A DNA stretch of 64,000 nucleotides. Origin: Labilibacter marinus. Its GTDB lineage: Bacteria; Bacteroidota; Bacteroidia; Bacteroidales; Marinilabiliaceae. A program made the translations under genes and the position numbers. Shown here piece after piece: positions 8,761-17,261 of this stretch. The notes under the pieces are model-generated. The model searched no databases and had not been told where the DNA came from. It saw only the letters and a list, made by a program, of their open reading frames with translations. The stretch is from NCBI RefSeq assembly GCF_001659685.2, contig NZ_LXYE02000019.1:124001-188000 (forward strand), in the 5' to 3' direction. Every line of letters begins with the position of its first letter. The stretch's first letter is position 1.

Positions 8761-10068
8761 ATGCAGTATAAAAGTGTAAGTGCAGAAGAAGCTGTAAAAG
8801 TAATTAAAACGGGAGACAGGATACATCTAAGTAGTGTAGCTGTTACTCCTCACAAACTAATTAAGGCCATGGTTGAACGTGGTCGTAACAAGGAGTTTTA
8901 CGATGTAAAAATCCAACACATTCACATTGAAGATAAAGTTGATTTTGCTGATGCTGAATTCGAAGGAGTTTTTGTATCAGAACAATTCTTTGTTGGAGGT
9001 AACCTACGTAAGCAAACACAAGCTGGCTACGCGGATTATATTCCATCTTTCTTGAGTGAAACACAAAAGTTGATCCGTCAAGGATACCTTAAAGTAAATG
9101 TTGCTTTAATCATGGTTTCACCTCCTGATAAGCATGGTTTTGTTTCTTTAGGAACTTCTGTTGATGCTACTAAAGCTGCTATTGAATGTGCAGATACTGT
9201 GATTGCATTAGTTAATCCTAATGTACCACGCGCTTGGGGTGACGCTATCTTCCCAATGAACGAGATTGATTATTTTGTTGAAGATGATAGCCCATTATAT
9301 TCGCACGACATGGGTGCATTAACTGATACTGATGTTGCTATTGGTAAAAATGTTGCTGAGCTTATTGAAGATGGAGCTTGTCTTCAAATGGGTATTGGTG
9401 GTATTCCAAATGCAGTATTAGCACAGTTAGGAAACCACAAAGATCTTGGTGTTCACACAGAGATGTTTGCTGATGGAATCCTTCCTTTGGTAGAAAAAGG
9501 AGTAGTTAACGGTAAGCGTAAGCAAATTGATCCAGGTAAGATGGTAGCATCTTTCTTAATGGGATCGCAAAAACTTTACGATTTTATCGATGATAACCCA
9601 ATGGTTGCTATGATGGATGTTAAGCACACAAATAGTGTTGACATAATTCGTAAAAACCACAAAGTAACCGCTATCAACTCTGCTTTAGCTATTGATATCA
9701 CTGGTCAGGTTTGTGCTGATTCAATTGGTACAACTCACTATTCAGGTGTAGGTGGACAAATTGACTTTATCCGTGGTGCTGGTTACTCAGAAGGAGGTTT
9801 ACCAATTATTGCTATGCCTTCGGTTACTGCTAAAGGTTTATCTAAAATTTCTCCAATCCTTTTACCAGGATCAGGTGTTGTAACTACTCGCGCTAACATG
9901 CACTGGTTTGTTACTGAGCACGGAGCGGTTAACCTTTACGGAAAAACAATGCAAGAAAGAGCTAGATTAATCACCTCTGTTGCTCATCCAGATCACAGAG
10001 AAGATCTTGACAAAGCTGCTTTCGATCGTTTTGGTTCTCATTACCACTTCGTAAATAAGAATATTTAA
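8761..10068 (+). CDS. Acetyl-CoA hydrolase/CoA-transferase family protein
   Basis: A 435-residue member of the acetyl-CoA hydrolase/4-hydroxybutyrate CoA-transferase family. It has the N-terminal half with NPNVPRAWGD, the catalytic region GVHTEMFADG with the likely active-site Glu, and the C-terminal motif GVGGQIDFIRGA that binds CoA. The reaction is transfer of CoA between acetyl-CoA and an organic acid such as butyrate, 4-hydroxybutyrate or succinate, or hydrolysis of acetyl-CoA. The codon choice is more regular than that of neighbours, suggesting high expression. It is monocistronic, with a strong terminator. The acceptor cannot be fixed from sequence. Confidence 0.9.
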   Translation: MQYKSVSAEEAVKVIKTGDRIHLSSVAVTPHKLIKAMVERGRNKEFYDVKIQHIHIEDKVDFADAEFEGVFVSEQFFVGGNLRKQTQAGYADYIPSFLSETQKLIRQGYLKVNVALIMVSPPDKHGFVSLGTSVDATKAAIECADTVIALVNPNVPRAWGDAIFPMNEIDYFVEDDSPLYSHDMGALTDTDVAIGKNVAELIEDGACLQMGIGGIPNAVLAQLGNHKDLGVHTEMFADGILPLVEKGVVNGKRKQIDPGKMVASFLMGSQKLYDFIDDNPMVAMMDVKHTNSVDIIRKNHKVTAINSALAIDITGQVCADSIGTTHYSGVGGQIDFIRGAGYSEGGLPIIAMPSVTAKGLSKISPILLPGSGVVTTRANMHWFVTEHGAVNLYGKTMQERARLITSVAHPDHREDLDKAAFDRFGSHYHFVNKNI

Positions 10069-10093
10069 GAATAAATACTCTATAGATTTTCAG

Positions 10094-10124
10094 GAGGTTG
10101 TTTTCCCTAACAACCTCTTTTTTT
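10094..10124 (+). terminator. Strong terminator of the CoA-transferase gene
   Basis: A 9-bp perfect stem (GAGGTTGTT / AACAACCTC), a 6-nt loop and seven T. It lies 25 bp past the stop. Confidence 0.9.
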
Positions 10125-10229
10125 ATGCCTTTTTTTCTCGTCAACCTCATTAAATCTCTTTCTTAAAATAGCATCTACGGTAGTAATATTTACTATATTT
10201 ATGTAAATTACATCCAAAAACCTACTCCT

Positions 10230-11768
10230 ATGCTAGTTAAAACCTTTGGCGCAGCAGTTACTGGTATCGATGCAGTAACCATCACTATAGAAGTCCACTT
10301 TTCTCAAGGTATAAAATTCTTTTTAGTCGGTTTGCCCGATAATGCTGTAAAAGAAAGCCAGCAACGTATTCAATCCGCTTTGGGTGTAAGCCACTTTAAA
10401 TGGCCAGGCAAAAAAATTGTTATTAACATGGCACCCGCCGATATACGCAAAGAAGGCTCCTCTTATGATTTACCTTTAGCTATAGGCATACTTGCTGCCT
10501 CTAATCAAATTCCCTCCGAACTATTATCGGATTATATTATCATGGGAGAATTATCTCTTGACGGTAGTTTAAAACCAGTTAAAGGTGTACTTCCTATTGC
10601 AGTCAGGGCAAAAGAAGAAGGGTTTAAGGGCTTAATATTGCCTGTAGAAAACGCAAGAGAAGCAGCTGTAGTGCAAGGCCTGGATGTTTATGGCGCAGAG
10701 AACATTGAAGAAGTAGCCTCATTTTTAAATGGAGATTCAAAACTGGAACCCACTAAAGTTGATACTGAAGACGAATTTTATCAGCAATTATTAAATGATG
10801 ATTTAGATTTTGTAGATGTAAAAGGGCAAGAGTCAGTAAAACGAGCGTTAGAGATTGCCGCTGCTGGCGGGCATAATTTATTGATGATAGGACCGCCAGG
10901 TGCAGGTAAATCAATGATTGCCAAAAGACTTCCTTCCATCTTACCTCCATTAAATTTAGATGAAGCTTTAGAAACCACAAAAATACATTCCGTTGCTGGA
11001 AAAATTCAGAATAACACTGCCTTACTTACTCAGCGTCCTTTTCGTTCTCCGCACCACACAATTAGTGATGTAGCTTTAGTTGGAGGCGGTAGTTTTCCCC
11101 AACCCGGAGAAATTTCGTTAGCGCATCATGGTGTTTTGTTTTTGGATGAACTACCCGAATTTAAAAGAACTGTACTTGAAGTGATGCGACAACCATTAGA
11201 GGATAGAGTCATTAGTATATCCAGAGCAAGATTTAGCGTAGATTATCCCGCCAGCTTTATGCTTATTTCTAGCATGAACCCATGTCCTTGTGGTTATTTT
11301 AACCATCCAGAAAAAAAATGCGTTTGTAGTCCAGGAGTTGTGCAGCGATATTTAAGCAAAATATCTGGCCCTTTACTGGATAGAATCGACCTACAAATAG
11401 AAGTAGTTCCTGTTCCTTTTAAGGAACTAAGCAACGCAACTTCCTCTGAAAAAAGTGGTTCAATCCGCCAAAGAGTGATCAATGCACGAAAAATTCAAAG
11501 TGAAAGATATCATGACATAAATAATGTATTCTGCAATGCACAAATGAACTCAAAATTGCAAAGAAAATTTGCCACACCAACAGAGGATGCTATGCAAATA
11601 TTAAAAAATGCCATGGAAAAACTAGATTTATCCGCGAGAGCGTACGATCGGATTCTAAAAGTATCCAGAACAATTGCAGACCTAGAGCAAGCAGAAAAAG
11701 TTCAAGCACATCACATTGCTGAAGCCGTTCAATACAGAAATTTAGATAAAGCAGGTTGGGTTGGATAA
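10230..11768 (+). CDS. comM: YifB/ComM-family Mg-chelatase-like AAA+ ATPase
   Basis: 512 residues. The N-terminal Lon-protease-like S5 fold domain (about 1-165) is followed by the Mg-chelatase-like AAA+ domain with Walker A GPPGAGKSM near residue 219 and Walker B LFLDELPEF near 305. A zinc-like cluster is present (NPCPCGYF and CVCSPG). The C-terminal ComM-specific helical domain begins near 420. ComM acts as a branch-migration helicase during natural transformation; in non-competent lineages its role is unclear. A ComF protein is encoded at 23663, but these two are not neighbours. The start ATG at 10230 gives the usual N-terminus. Confidence 0.93.
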   Translation: MLVKTFGAAVTGIDAVTITIEVHFSQGIKFFLVGLPDNAVKESQQRIQSALGVSHFKWPGKKIVINMAPADIRKEGSSYDLPLAIGILAASNQIPSELLSDYIIMGELSLDGSLKPVKGVLPIAVRAKEEGFKGLILPVENAREAAVVQGLDVYGAENIEEVASFLNGDSKLEPTKVDTEDEFYQQLLNDDLDFVDVKGQESVKRALEIAAAGGHNLLMIGPPGAGKSMIAKRLPSILPPLNLDEALETTKIHSVAGKIQNNTALLTQRPFRSPHHTISDVALVGGGSFPQPGEISLAHHGVLFLDELPEFKRTVLEVMRQPLEDRVISISRARFSVDYPASFMLISSMNPCPCGYFNHPEKKCVCSPGVVQRYLSKISGPLLDRIDLQIEVVPVPFKELSNATSSEKSGSIRQRVINARKIQSERYHDINNVFCNAQMNSKLQRKFATPTEDAMQILKNAMEKLDLSARAYDRILKVSRTIADLEQAEKVQAHHIAEAVQYRNLDKAGWVG

Positions 11769-11858
11769 AACAATTGCTGTTATCAAGGGTTAAACTAACT
11801 AATTAGCTATTTATGAGATTTTTTCGTGTACAACAGCATCAAGTAATCAATACTTGTA

Positions 11859-11866
11859 TATTTTTG
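11859..11866 (+). promoter_or_regulatory. Predicted -7 box of the pyrophosphatase gene
   Basis: TATTTTTG fits TAnnTTTG and lies 32 bp before the ppa ATG. No exact -33 TTTG was found. Confidence 0.4.
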
Positions 11867-11898
11867 CAGCCACTTAAAAACTAAATATTAATATCATT

Positions 11899-12585
11899 AT
11901 GGCAGACGAGTTTACAACAAACAGCCTGATGGACCCTATTGGAAGGTTAATGGGATTGCGTTATAAATCACATCCTTGGCATGGTATCAACATTGGTACC
12001 GAAGCTCCTGAAATTGTAACCACCTTTATTGAGGTTGTTCCTACGGATACCATTAAATATGAAATAGATAAAGAAACTGGCTATCTGAAAATTGATAGAC
12101 CACAAAAATACTCTAACGTAGTCCCTGCCCTTTATGGATTTATTCCACAAACCTTTTGCGGCGACAAAATTGGAGAGTTTTGTGCGCAAAAGTCAGGTAG
12201 AGAATCAATCAAGGGAGATGGTGACCCATTAGACATTTGCGTTTTAACGGAAAAGGAAATACCCCATGGCGACATTATTGCCCACGCAAGGCCAATAGGT
12301 GGTTTCAGAATGATTGATGGCAATCAGGCTGATGACAAGATTATCGCTGTATTAAAAGGAGATATTTTATACGGCGATATGAAAGACATTGAAGAGCTAC
12401 CGCAACTGGTTATAAATAGACTAAAGCACTATTTTTTAACCTATAAAGATATGCCAGGTTTAGATGCAGATTGCGAAATTACACATACTTATAATGCAGC
12501 AGAAGCAAAAGAAATAATTCAACTTGCGGCACAAGATTACGACTCTAGGTTTGACAGTCTGCGCACTGCACTTTCTAACTATTAG
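11899..12585 (+). CDS. ppa: Inorganic pyrophosphatase, soluble family I
   Basis: The family I signature GDGDPLDICVL with its three metal-binding Asp is near residues 107-117. PALYGFIPQTFCGD and RPIGGFRMIDG are also conserved. The enzyme hydrolyses pyrophosphate to phosphate in the cytosol and pulls biosynthetic reactions forward. At 228 residues it is longer than the 175-residue E. coli enzyme, with an N-terminal extension of about 35 residues that is common in Bacteroidota. It stands alone behind its own promoter and a terminator. Confidence 0.95.
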   Translation: MADEFTTNSLMDPIGRLMGLRYKSHPWHGINIGTEAPEIVTTFIEVVPTDTIKYEIDKETGYLKIDRPQKYSNVVPALYGFIPQTFCGDKIGEFCAQKSGRESIKGDGDPLDICVLTEKEIPHGDIIAHARPIGGFRMIDGNQADDKIIAVLKGDILYGDMKDIEELPQLVINRLKHYFLTYKDMPGLDADCEITHTYNAAEAKEIIQLAAQDYDSRFDSLRTALSNY

Positions 12586-12605
12586 AACAATAAAAGACTA
12601 CCTAG

Positions 12606-12625
12606 CTCTTAATCACAATTAAGAG
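12606..12625 (+). terminator. Weak hairpin after ppa
   Basis: CTCTTAAT / ATTAAGAG, an 8-bp stem with a 4-nt loop, 20 bp after the ppa stop. There is no proper U-run, so it may act as an RNA 3'-end barrier with the second hairpin downstream. Confidence 0.4.
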
Positions 12626-12645
12626 TTTAGCTTCAATAAAATAAC

Positions 12646-12694
12646 ACTCCTTGCAACTTCCTTTTTATAGGATACTGTAAGGAGTTTTTATTTT
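12646..12694 (+). terminator. Terminator of ppa
   Basis: ACTCCTTGCA pairs with TGTAAGGAGT (one G-U), with a 20-nt loop, then TTTTATTTT. Confidence 0.75.
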
Positions 12695-12788
12695 CACCCA
12701 AAGTATAAACTGGCCTTCGCTCTTTACTTTAATGCAATTATTTCTTAACTTTTATACATTGTATCATTGTTAATTGGAGGAAGTAATT

Positions 12789-13262
12789 ATGCCACTATCA
12801 AGACTAGAGTCCTTTTTAAGAAAAGAGGATGTTTCTTTTAACAAAATTGTACACCACAAAACTTATACTGCTCAGCACACTGCTGCAGATGCGCATATTT
12901 CAGGTAAGGAGATAGCCAAAACCGTTATCATGAAATTAGATGGGCAAATGTGTATGATTGTGTTACCTGGAGACATGCAAGTTGACTTTAACCTACTAAA
13001 AGAATCGACTGGAGCTAAGGATATTCGTTTAGCTTCTGAAATGGAGTTTAAAGATTTATTCCCTAATTGTGAAGTTGGTGCTATGCCACCATTTGGTAAT
13101 TTATACGACATGCCCGTTTATGTTGCTGAAGCACTACGCGAAGATGTATTTATAGCTTTTAATGCAGGTACGCATAGCTTGTTGATTCAAATGAAGTACG
13201 AAGATTTTGAAAGACTTGTTGAACCAGCTATTATGAAAATTGCTTATCACGCCAGCTATTAA
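12789..13262 (+). CDS. YbaK/EbsC-type aminoacyl-tRNA deacylase
   Basis: A 157-residue protein of the YbaK/ProX superfamily, which hydrolyses misacylated tRNAs. It has GKEIAKTVIMKLDGQ, the conserved VLPGD near residue 58, and EMEFKDLFPNCEVGAMPPFG, the family's substrate-pocket loop. The ATG at 12789 is preceded by a clear Shine-Dalgarno-like GGAGGAAG at 12776-12783; such a strong site is uncommon in this phylum. A TTG 15 bp earlier is a less likely start. It is monocistronic. Confidence 0.85.
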   Translation: MPLSRLESFLRKEDVSFNKIVHHKTYTAQHTAADAHISGKEIAKTVIMKLDGQMCMIVLPGDMQVDFNLLKESTGAKDIRLASEMEFKDLFPNCEVGAMPPFGNLYDMPVYVAEALREDVFIAFNAGTHSLLIQMKYEDFERLVEPAIMKIAYHASY

Positions 13263-13284
13263 AAAACTAAATTTGAAGAGAAAA

Positions 13285-13315
13285 AGTCTTACCTGCTTAG
13301 GTAAGGCTTTTTTTA
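13285..13315 (+). terminator. Terminator of the YbaK-like gene
   Basis: AGTCTTACCT pairs with AGGTAAGGCT (one G-U), with a 4-nt loop and a seven-T tail. Confidence 0.85.
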
Positions 13316-13332
13316 GTGCTATAAATCAAAAA

Positions 13333-13358
13333 AGCTGCTTCAACGTTTTGAAACAGCT
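13333..13358. terminator. Bidirectional hairpin
   Basis: A stem of 11 pairs with one mismatch (AGCTG and TTCAA against TTGAA and CAGCT), with A-rich sequence on the left and TTTT on the right. It lies just after the previous terminator and may be a second stop. The rest of the 430-bp gap 13263-13690 is AT-rich with no gene seen; it should contain the promoter of the next gene, where a TACTTTCG near 13680 is only a poor -7 match. Confidence 0.45.
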
Positions 13359-13690
13359 CTTTTGCACTAGCAAAATCGAAAAGGGTAAAAAAATAGTAGT
13401 TATTTTTTAAATATCATTCTCATCGTTAAATTCCTCTATTACGTTTAGTAGAGTAAGTAACGACAGCTACACAAGTATGTTTTTCTTGATAGCGATACAA
13501 ACAAACAAAACCTAAGTCCATTCTACAAATAAATGGTACAACACCTACCTAATCGGGCTTAAAATGGGCATTTAGGGACGAAATAATCATATGAGGGATT
13601 AATTTTTAAGATTGAAGATTCTAGAAAATGAATAAATTTTACCTTTTTAAATGGCTCAATTGATAATATTTATATTTACTTTCGTCGTTA

Positions 13691-14548
13691 ATGGATTTAA
13701 ACCAAAAAATACCAGCGTATTTAATATTAAAAAAGAACATCATTCGGCTGATTTTATTTACAGCTGGTTTTGCTTTGCTTTTTATCAATCTGTATTCTCC
13801 ATTTGATGTTAGAAACTGGTTTGGTTTGGATTTAAAATCAGAAGAGTTATTCTTTTATTCCAGCCTAGTCATTCTTACAGGTGTACTTGTAGCGGTTATT
13901 TCTAGAGTAATATTATATCAATACAATAGAAAAGAAATCAGAACAAAGCTTTGGGCCTTTCTTTCTATCATTGGACTAGAGGTAATATCTATGTCCTTAT
14001 TTTACACCATTTACGAATCGGCCTTTATTAAAAATGATAGTCGGGAGTTCTACGAGGTCTTTAAAGTTTCTTTTCAGAATACAACCTTGGTATTGTTATT
14101 ACCATATGCTGTATTATGGCTCTACTTTTCGTGGCAGGATAAAAGCCACAGAATAAAGGAACTTACTGAATCGGACGAAGACTCTTTCAGAGATGGAAAA
14201 ACAATGATTCCTTTTAAAGATGAAAAAGGAACCATGCGTATTTCATTAAAACTAGATGATATTCTTTACTTAAAGGGAGCCGATAACTACGTATCAATTT
14301 ACTACAGCAGTAAATCATCTGTATCAACATTTCTATTGCGAAACACCATTAAAAATCTGGAAGAGCAGATTAAAGACCTACCTATTACACGATGTCATCG
14401 TTCCTACATGGTGAACTTCGAGAAAATAAAAATCATACGTCGCGATAAAGGAATACATGTATTAGAGATGGAAACTGACCCACCCATAGAAGTTCCATTA
14501 TCTAAAACTTACATGAACGAAGTATTTCAACTTTTTGGAAATATTTAA
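13691..14548 (+). CDS. Membrane-anchored LytTR-family transcriptional regulator
   Basis: Residues 1-160 contain four predicted transmembrane helices (about 20-38, 54-76, 88-110 and 128-148). Residues 180-280 form a LytTR DNA-binding domain (LDDILYLKGADNYVSIYY, then CHRSYMVNFEKI). It thus joins a membrane sensor part directly to a DNA-binding part without a receiver domain. It stands alone, and its stop overlaps by 4 bp the stop of the convergent DUF4395 gene. The signal is unknown. This is distinct from the LytTR response regulator at 26615. Confidence 0.85.
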   Translation: MDLNQKIPAYLILKKNIIRLILFTAGFALLFINLYSPFDVRNWFGLDLKSEELFFYSSLVILTGVLVAVISRVILYQYNRKEIRTKLWAFLSIIGLEVISMSLFYTIYESAFIKNDSREFYEVFKVSFQNTTLVLLLPYAVLWLYFSWQDKSHRIKELTESDEDSFRDGKTMIPFKDEKGTMRISLKLDDILYLKGADNYVSIYYSSKSSVSTFLLRNTIKNLEEQIKDLPITRCHRSYMVNFEKIKIIRRDKGIHVLEMETDPPIEVPLSKTYMNEVFQLFGNI

Positions 14549-14982
14549 CTTGCGTAAGGCTTTACAAAAAATGTAAACACAATACATCCTACACAAAAAT
14601 TAGCTAAACTTTCAAGCGAAGCAAAAACAATTAACATAGCTGCCAAATAATTAGAAACGATGGGAGCTCCGAATAAAGATAGCAAGGCGATAGTTATTGT
14701 AAATACAAAACCTAAACGGGCAGCAAATAGTTTAGGAGCTTTATTAATCTTTTTACCTTTAACAGGAAGCAGCTTACTAATTCTTTGAGCGGTCAATGCT
14801 AATAAACTATACTTCCCTTTACTAAAACCTCGTAAATAAAAATCTACGACTAAAAAAGAAGGCAAAACCACCCAACTAGTTAATACATATAATAATAATA
14901 TGAATACTACCAAGCCTCCAACAATACGAGGTATATTTTCATCAATTTTATCAGGAGATATAGGACATACAATACTTTTCAT
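14545..14982 (-). CDS. DUF4395-family membrane protein
   Basis: 145 residues with three to four hydrophobic helices (about 22-50, 85-105 and 107-135). Cysteines occur at the N-terminus (IVCPIS) and in a CVGC motif close to the C-terminus. This layout matches DUF4395, whose members are often near thioredoxin-like or rhodanese-like proteins. No such partner is adjacent here; the neighbours are a LytTR regulator and the zinc operon. Function unknown; a role in membrane thiol chemistry is a guess from the CxxC motif. Confidence 0.7.
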   Translation of the reverse strand: MKSIVCPISPDKIDENIPRIVGGLVVFILLLYVLTSWVVLPSFLVVDFYLRGFSKGKYSLLALTAQRISKLLPVKGKKINKAPKLFAARLGFVFTITIALLSLFGAPIVSNYLAAMLIVFASLESLANFCVGCIVFTFFVKPYAS

Positions 14983-15070
14983 ATCTTATCATTTAGTTTA
15001 TGTATGTATTAAACCAAAGTAATTAAAAAAAGTTCCATTCAATAACCCCATATATCCTATAGTTTTAGTA

Positions 15071-15113
15071 TTTATTCTTTTAAATGCAACGCTGTTGCAT
15101 TTAAAAGAATAAA
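15071..15113 (+). promoter_or_regulatory. 43-bp perfect palindromic operator, probable Zur box
   Basis: Two exact 20-bp inverted arms flank a 3-nt centre GCT; the core is AATGCAAC-GCT-GTTGCATT. It lies 34 bp before the ATG of the Fur-family gene and overlaps the expected -33 promoter position, so bound regulator would block RNA polymerase. Autoregulation of the zinc operon by its first gene is inferred. Confidence 0.75.
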
Positions 15114-15115
15114 CT

Positions 15116-15123
15116 TATCTTTG
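15116..15123 (+). promoter_or_regulatory. -7 box of the zinc operon
   Basis: TATCTTTG matches TAnnTTTG. A TTG at 15095-15097, inside the right operator arm, is 18 bp upstream and can serve as the -33 element. Confidence 0.6.
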
Positions 15124-15146
15124 CCTTCGAAGAATGAATAAGGCTT

Positions 15147-15593
15147 ATGATTACAATTGATATCCATAAAATATTTAAGCATAAAAAAATAAAGATTACA
15201 GCTAACAGGTTAGATATAGCAAATATCCTTAGCAACTCAAAACACCCTTTAAATACGAAGGAAATTGAAAGTAAGCTAAACGAGCCTGATAGAGTTACTC
15301 TTTATAGAAATCTTAAATTACTAGTAGAACTTGAAGTTTTACATAAAATTGAAGTTAACGGTTCAACTGTTTCGTATGCCTTCAACCATAGTATAACTGA
15401 TGTCAATAAAAATAAAGAGCATTTGCATTTTCATTGCAACATATGCAACAAAGTGATTTGCATGCCCCAACACAAAATAAACTCATACAATTTACCCGAA
15501 GGGTTTATTCAAGAAAAATGTAAACTAATTGTAGATGGCATTTGTAATATATGCAACAAAGAAATTAATAACACATCCACTATACAGGAATAA
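15147..15593 (+). CDS. zur: Fur-family regulator, probable zinc-sensing Zur
   Basis: A 148-residue Fur-family protein. The N-terminal winged helix spans about 1-85 (ITANRLDIANILS; DRVTLYRNLKLLVELEVL is the recognition region). The C-terminal part has a His pair in EHLHFHC and two CxxC pairs (CNIC near 98 and CNIC near 135), which form the structural zinc site. It is the first gene of an operon with znuA, znuC and znuB, so Zur rather than Fur is the better reading. It lies directly behind a perfect palindrome that it probably binds. The znuA start follows 24 bp after its stop. Confidence 0.85.
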   Translation: MITIDIHKIFKHKKIKITANRLDIANILSNSKHPLNTKEIESKLNEPDRVTLYRNLKLLVELEVLHKIEVNGSTVSYAFNHSITDVNKNKEHLHFHCNICNKVICMPQHKINSYNLPEGFIQEKCKLIVDGICNICNKEINNTSTIQE

Positions 15594-15617
15594 GAAATAT
15601 AAAAAGGAATACTAATT

Positions 15618-16499
15618 ATGAAGTACAATCAACTAAATATCATAACTGCACTCTCTTTAATTATCACAATTTTATTGGGAAGCTGTAACACACCTACAAA
15701 TAAAGGAGATCATATTACCGTAAGCATATTACCACAAAAATACTTGGTCGATAAATTAATGGGGGATTCAATCTCGGTTAATGTTCTTATCCCTCCAGGT
15801 AGTAGTCCGGCAACATATTCTCCTTCACCTCTGCAGATTAAAAGTTTAAGCTCATCGAAGGTGTACCTACGTATTGGACATATTGGATTTGAGCAAGCTT
15901 GGATGGACAGAATAATAGATTTGAATCCAAATTTAAAAATTTCAGATACCTCTACAGGTATTGATTTTATTAGAGGCGAAGATCATGTGCATGGAGATCA
16001 TGTGCACAAAGGTGGAATTGATCCACATGTTTGGACATCTCCCAAAACCATGCTCCAAGTATTAGAAAATACGACCGCTGCTTTAATAAAGAGCTTTCCA
16101 AAGCAAGAAGCAAGTATTCGTAAAAATAACCTAGAATTGAAAGGCACCATCCAAGCTATCAATGAGCAGTACATACAAAAATGCGATAGCTTTAAAAACA
16201 AGAGCTTTTATATTTTCCATCCAGCGTATACTTATTTAGCTCAAAACTATGGATTAAATCAAATATCGATAGAGCACAAAGGAAAAGAGCCAAGCGCACA
16301 GTGGATAAAGAAACTCATTGACAATGGGGAGCAATTAAACATCAAGGCTATTTTCATTCAAGAAGAGTTTGACAAGCGCAACGCAGAAATCATTGCCTCA
16401 GAATTAAACGTTCCGGTTATCCAGGTCAATCCATTGTCTTTAGAATGGGATAGCGAAATGACGGATTTATTAACTAAATTAGAAGGAGCACTTAACTAA
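15618..16499 (+). CDS. znuA: Zinc ABC transporter substrate-binding lipoprotein ZnuA
   Basis: A 293-residue metal-binding receptor of the cluster A-I type. A lipobox (ILLGSC) places Cys near residue 23 as the lipid anchor. A short His-rich loop (DHVHGDHVHKGGIDPHVW) near residue 120 is the mark of zinc-binding members. Further metal ligands are expected at His in IFHPAY and Glu/Asp in the C-terminal lobe. It captures zinc in the periplasm for ZnuBC. It is separated by 2 bp from znuC. Confidence 0.9.
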   Translation: MKYNQLNIITALSLIITILLGSCNTPTNKGDHITVSILPQKYLVDKLMGDSISVNVLIPPGSSPATYSPSPLQIKSLSSSKVYLRIGHIGFEQAWMDRIIDLNPNLKISDTSTGIDFIRGEDHVHGDHVHKGGIDPHVWTSPKTMLQVLENTTAALIKSFPKQEASIRKNNLELKGTIQAINEQYIQKCDSFKNKSFYIFHPAYTYLAQNYGLNQISIEHKGKEPSAQWIKKLIDNGEQLNIKAIFIQEEFDKRNAEIIASELNVPVIQVNPLSLEWDSEMTDLLTKLEGALN

Positions 16500-16501
16500 G
16501 C

Positions 16502-17251
16502 ATGAATTCACTCATTACTCTTTCGAATATTAACGCTGGCTACATGGCCAATAAGCCTGTCATTAAAAACATCCACTTAGATGTTAAAGCCAATGACTTT
16601 ATCGGTATTATTGGGCCAAATGGTGGAGGAAAATCTACCCTGTTAAAAGTTATCCTTGGATTAATAGCACCTTATTCAGGAAGTATTTTATATAAAGGAA
16701 CGAGTGACCATACCAACATAAATATTGGGTACCTTCCGCAGATAAATGCCAACGATAAGTCATTTCCGATTAAGGTTATAGATGTGGTTTTATCTGGGCT
16801 TATGGGATCTAAAGGATTTTTTGGACGTTACACTAAAGAAGAAAAAACAGAGGCTTTAAGATTGCTTCAGTTCGTAAAACTAGACCAACATGCGAATAAT
16901 GCAATTGGCAAGCTTTCTGGGGGACAGATGCAACGCGTTTATCTTTGCAGAGCAATCATCAACAATCCTGAAGTTTTAATTTTAGACGAGCCCAATAACT
17001 TTGTAGACAAACATTTTGAAGCAGAACTATACGAGTTATTGCAAGAGCTCAATAAAAGAATGGCAATTTTACTGGTATCTCACGATATTGGTACCATCTC
17101 CTCATTTATTAAAACAATAGCATGTGTTAATGAAGAACTGCATTATCATAACAGTAATAAAATATCATCTGAAATTTTACAGACCTACAGCTGTCCCATA
17201 GAATTAATTTCACACGGCAAAGTACCGCACAGAGTTCTTCATAACCACTAA
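16502..17251 (+). CDS. znuC: Zinc ABC transporter ATP-binding protein ZnuC
   Basis: A 249-residue ABC ATPase. Walker A is GPNGGGKST (near 37-45), the signature is LSGGQMQ, Walker B is VLILDEPNNFVD and the H-loop is VSHD. It pairs with the permease encoded 10 bp downstream. Its cytosolic role is to drive zinc import. Confidence 0.92.
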   Translation: MNSLITLSNINAGYMANKPVIKNIHLDVKANDFIGIIGPNGGGKSTLLKVILGLIAPYSGSILYKGTSDHTNINIGYLPQINANDKSFPIKVIDVVLSGLMGSKGFFGRYTKEEKTEALRLLQFVKLDQHANNAIGKLSGGQMQRVYLCRAIINNPEVLILDEPNNFVDKHFEAELYELLQELNKRMAILLVSHDIGTISSFIKTIACVNEELHYHNSNKISSEILQTYSCPIELISHGKVPHRVLHNH

Positions 17252-17261
17252 GTCAATATTC

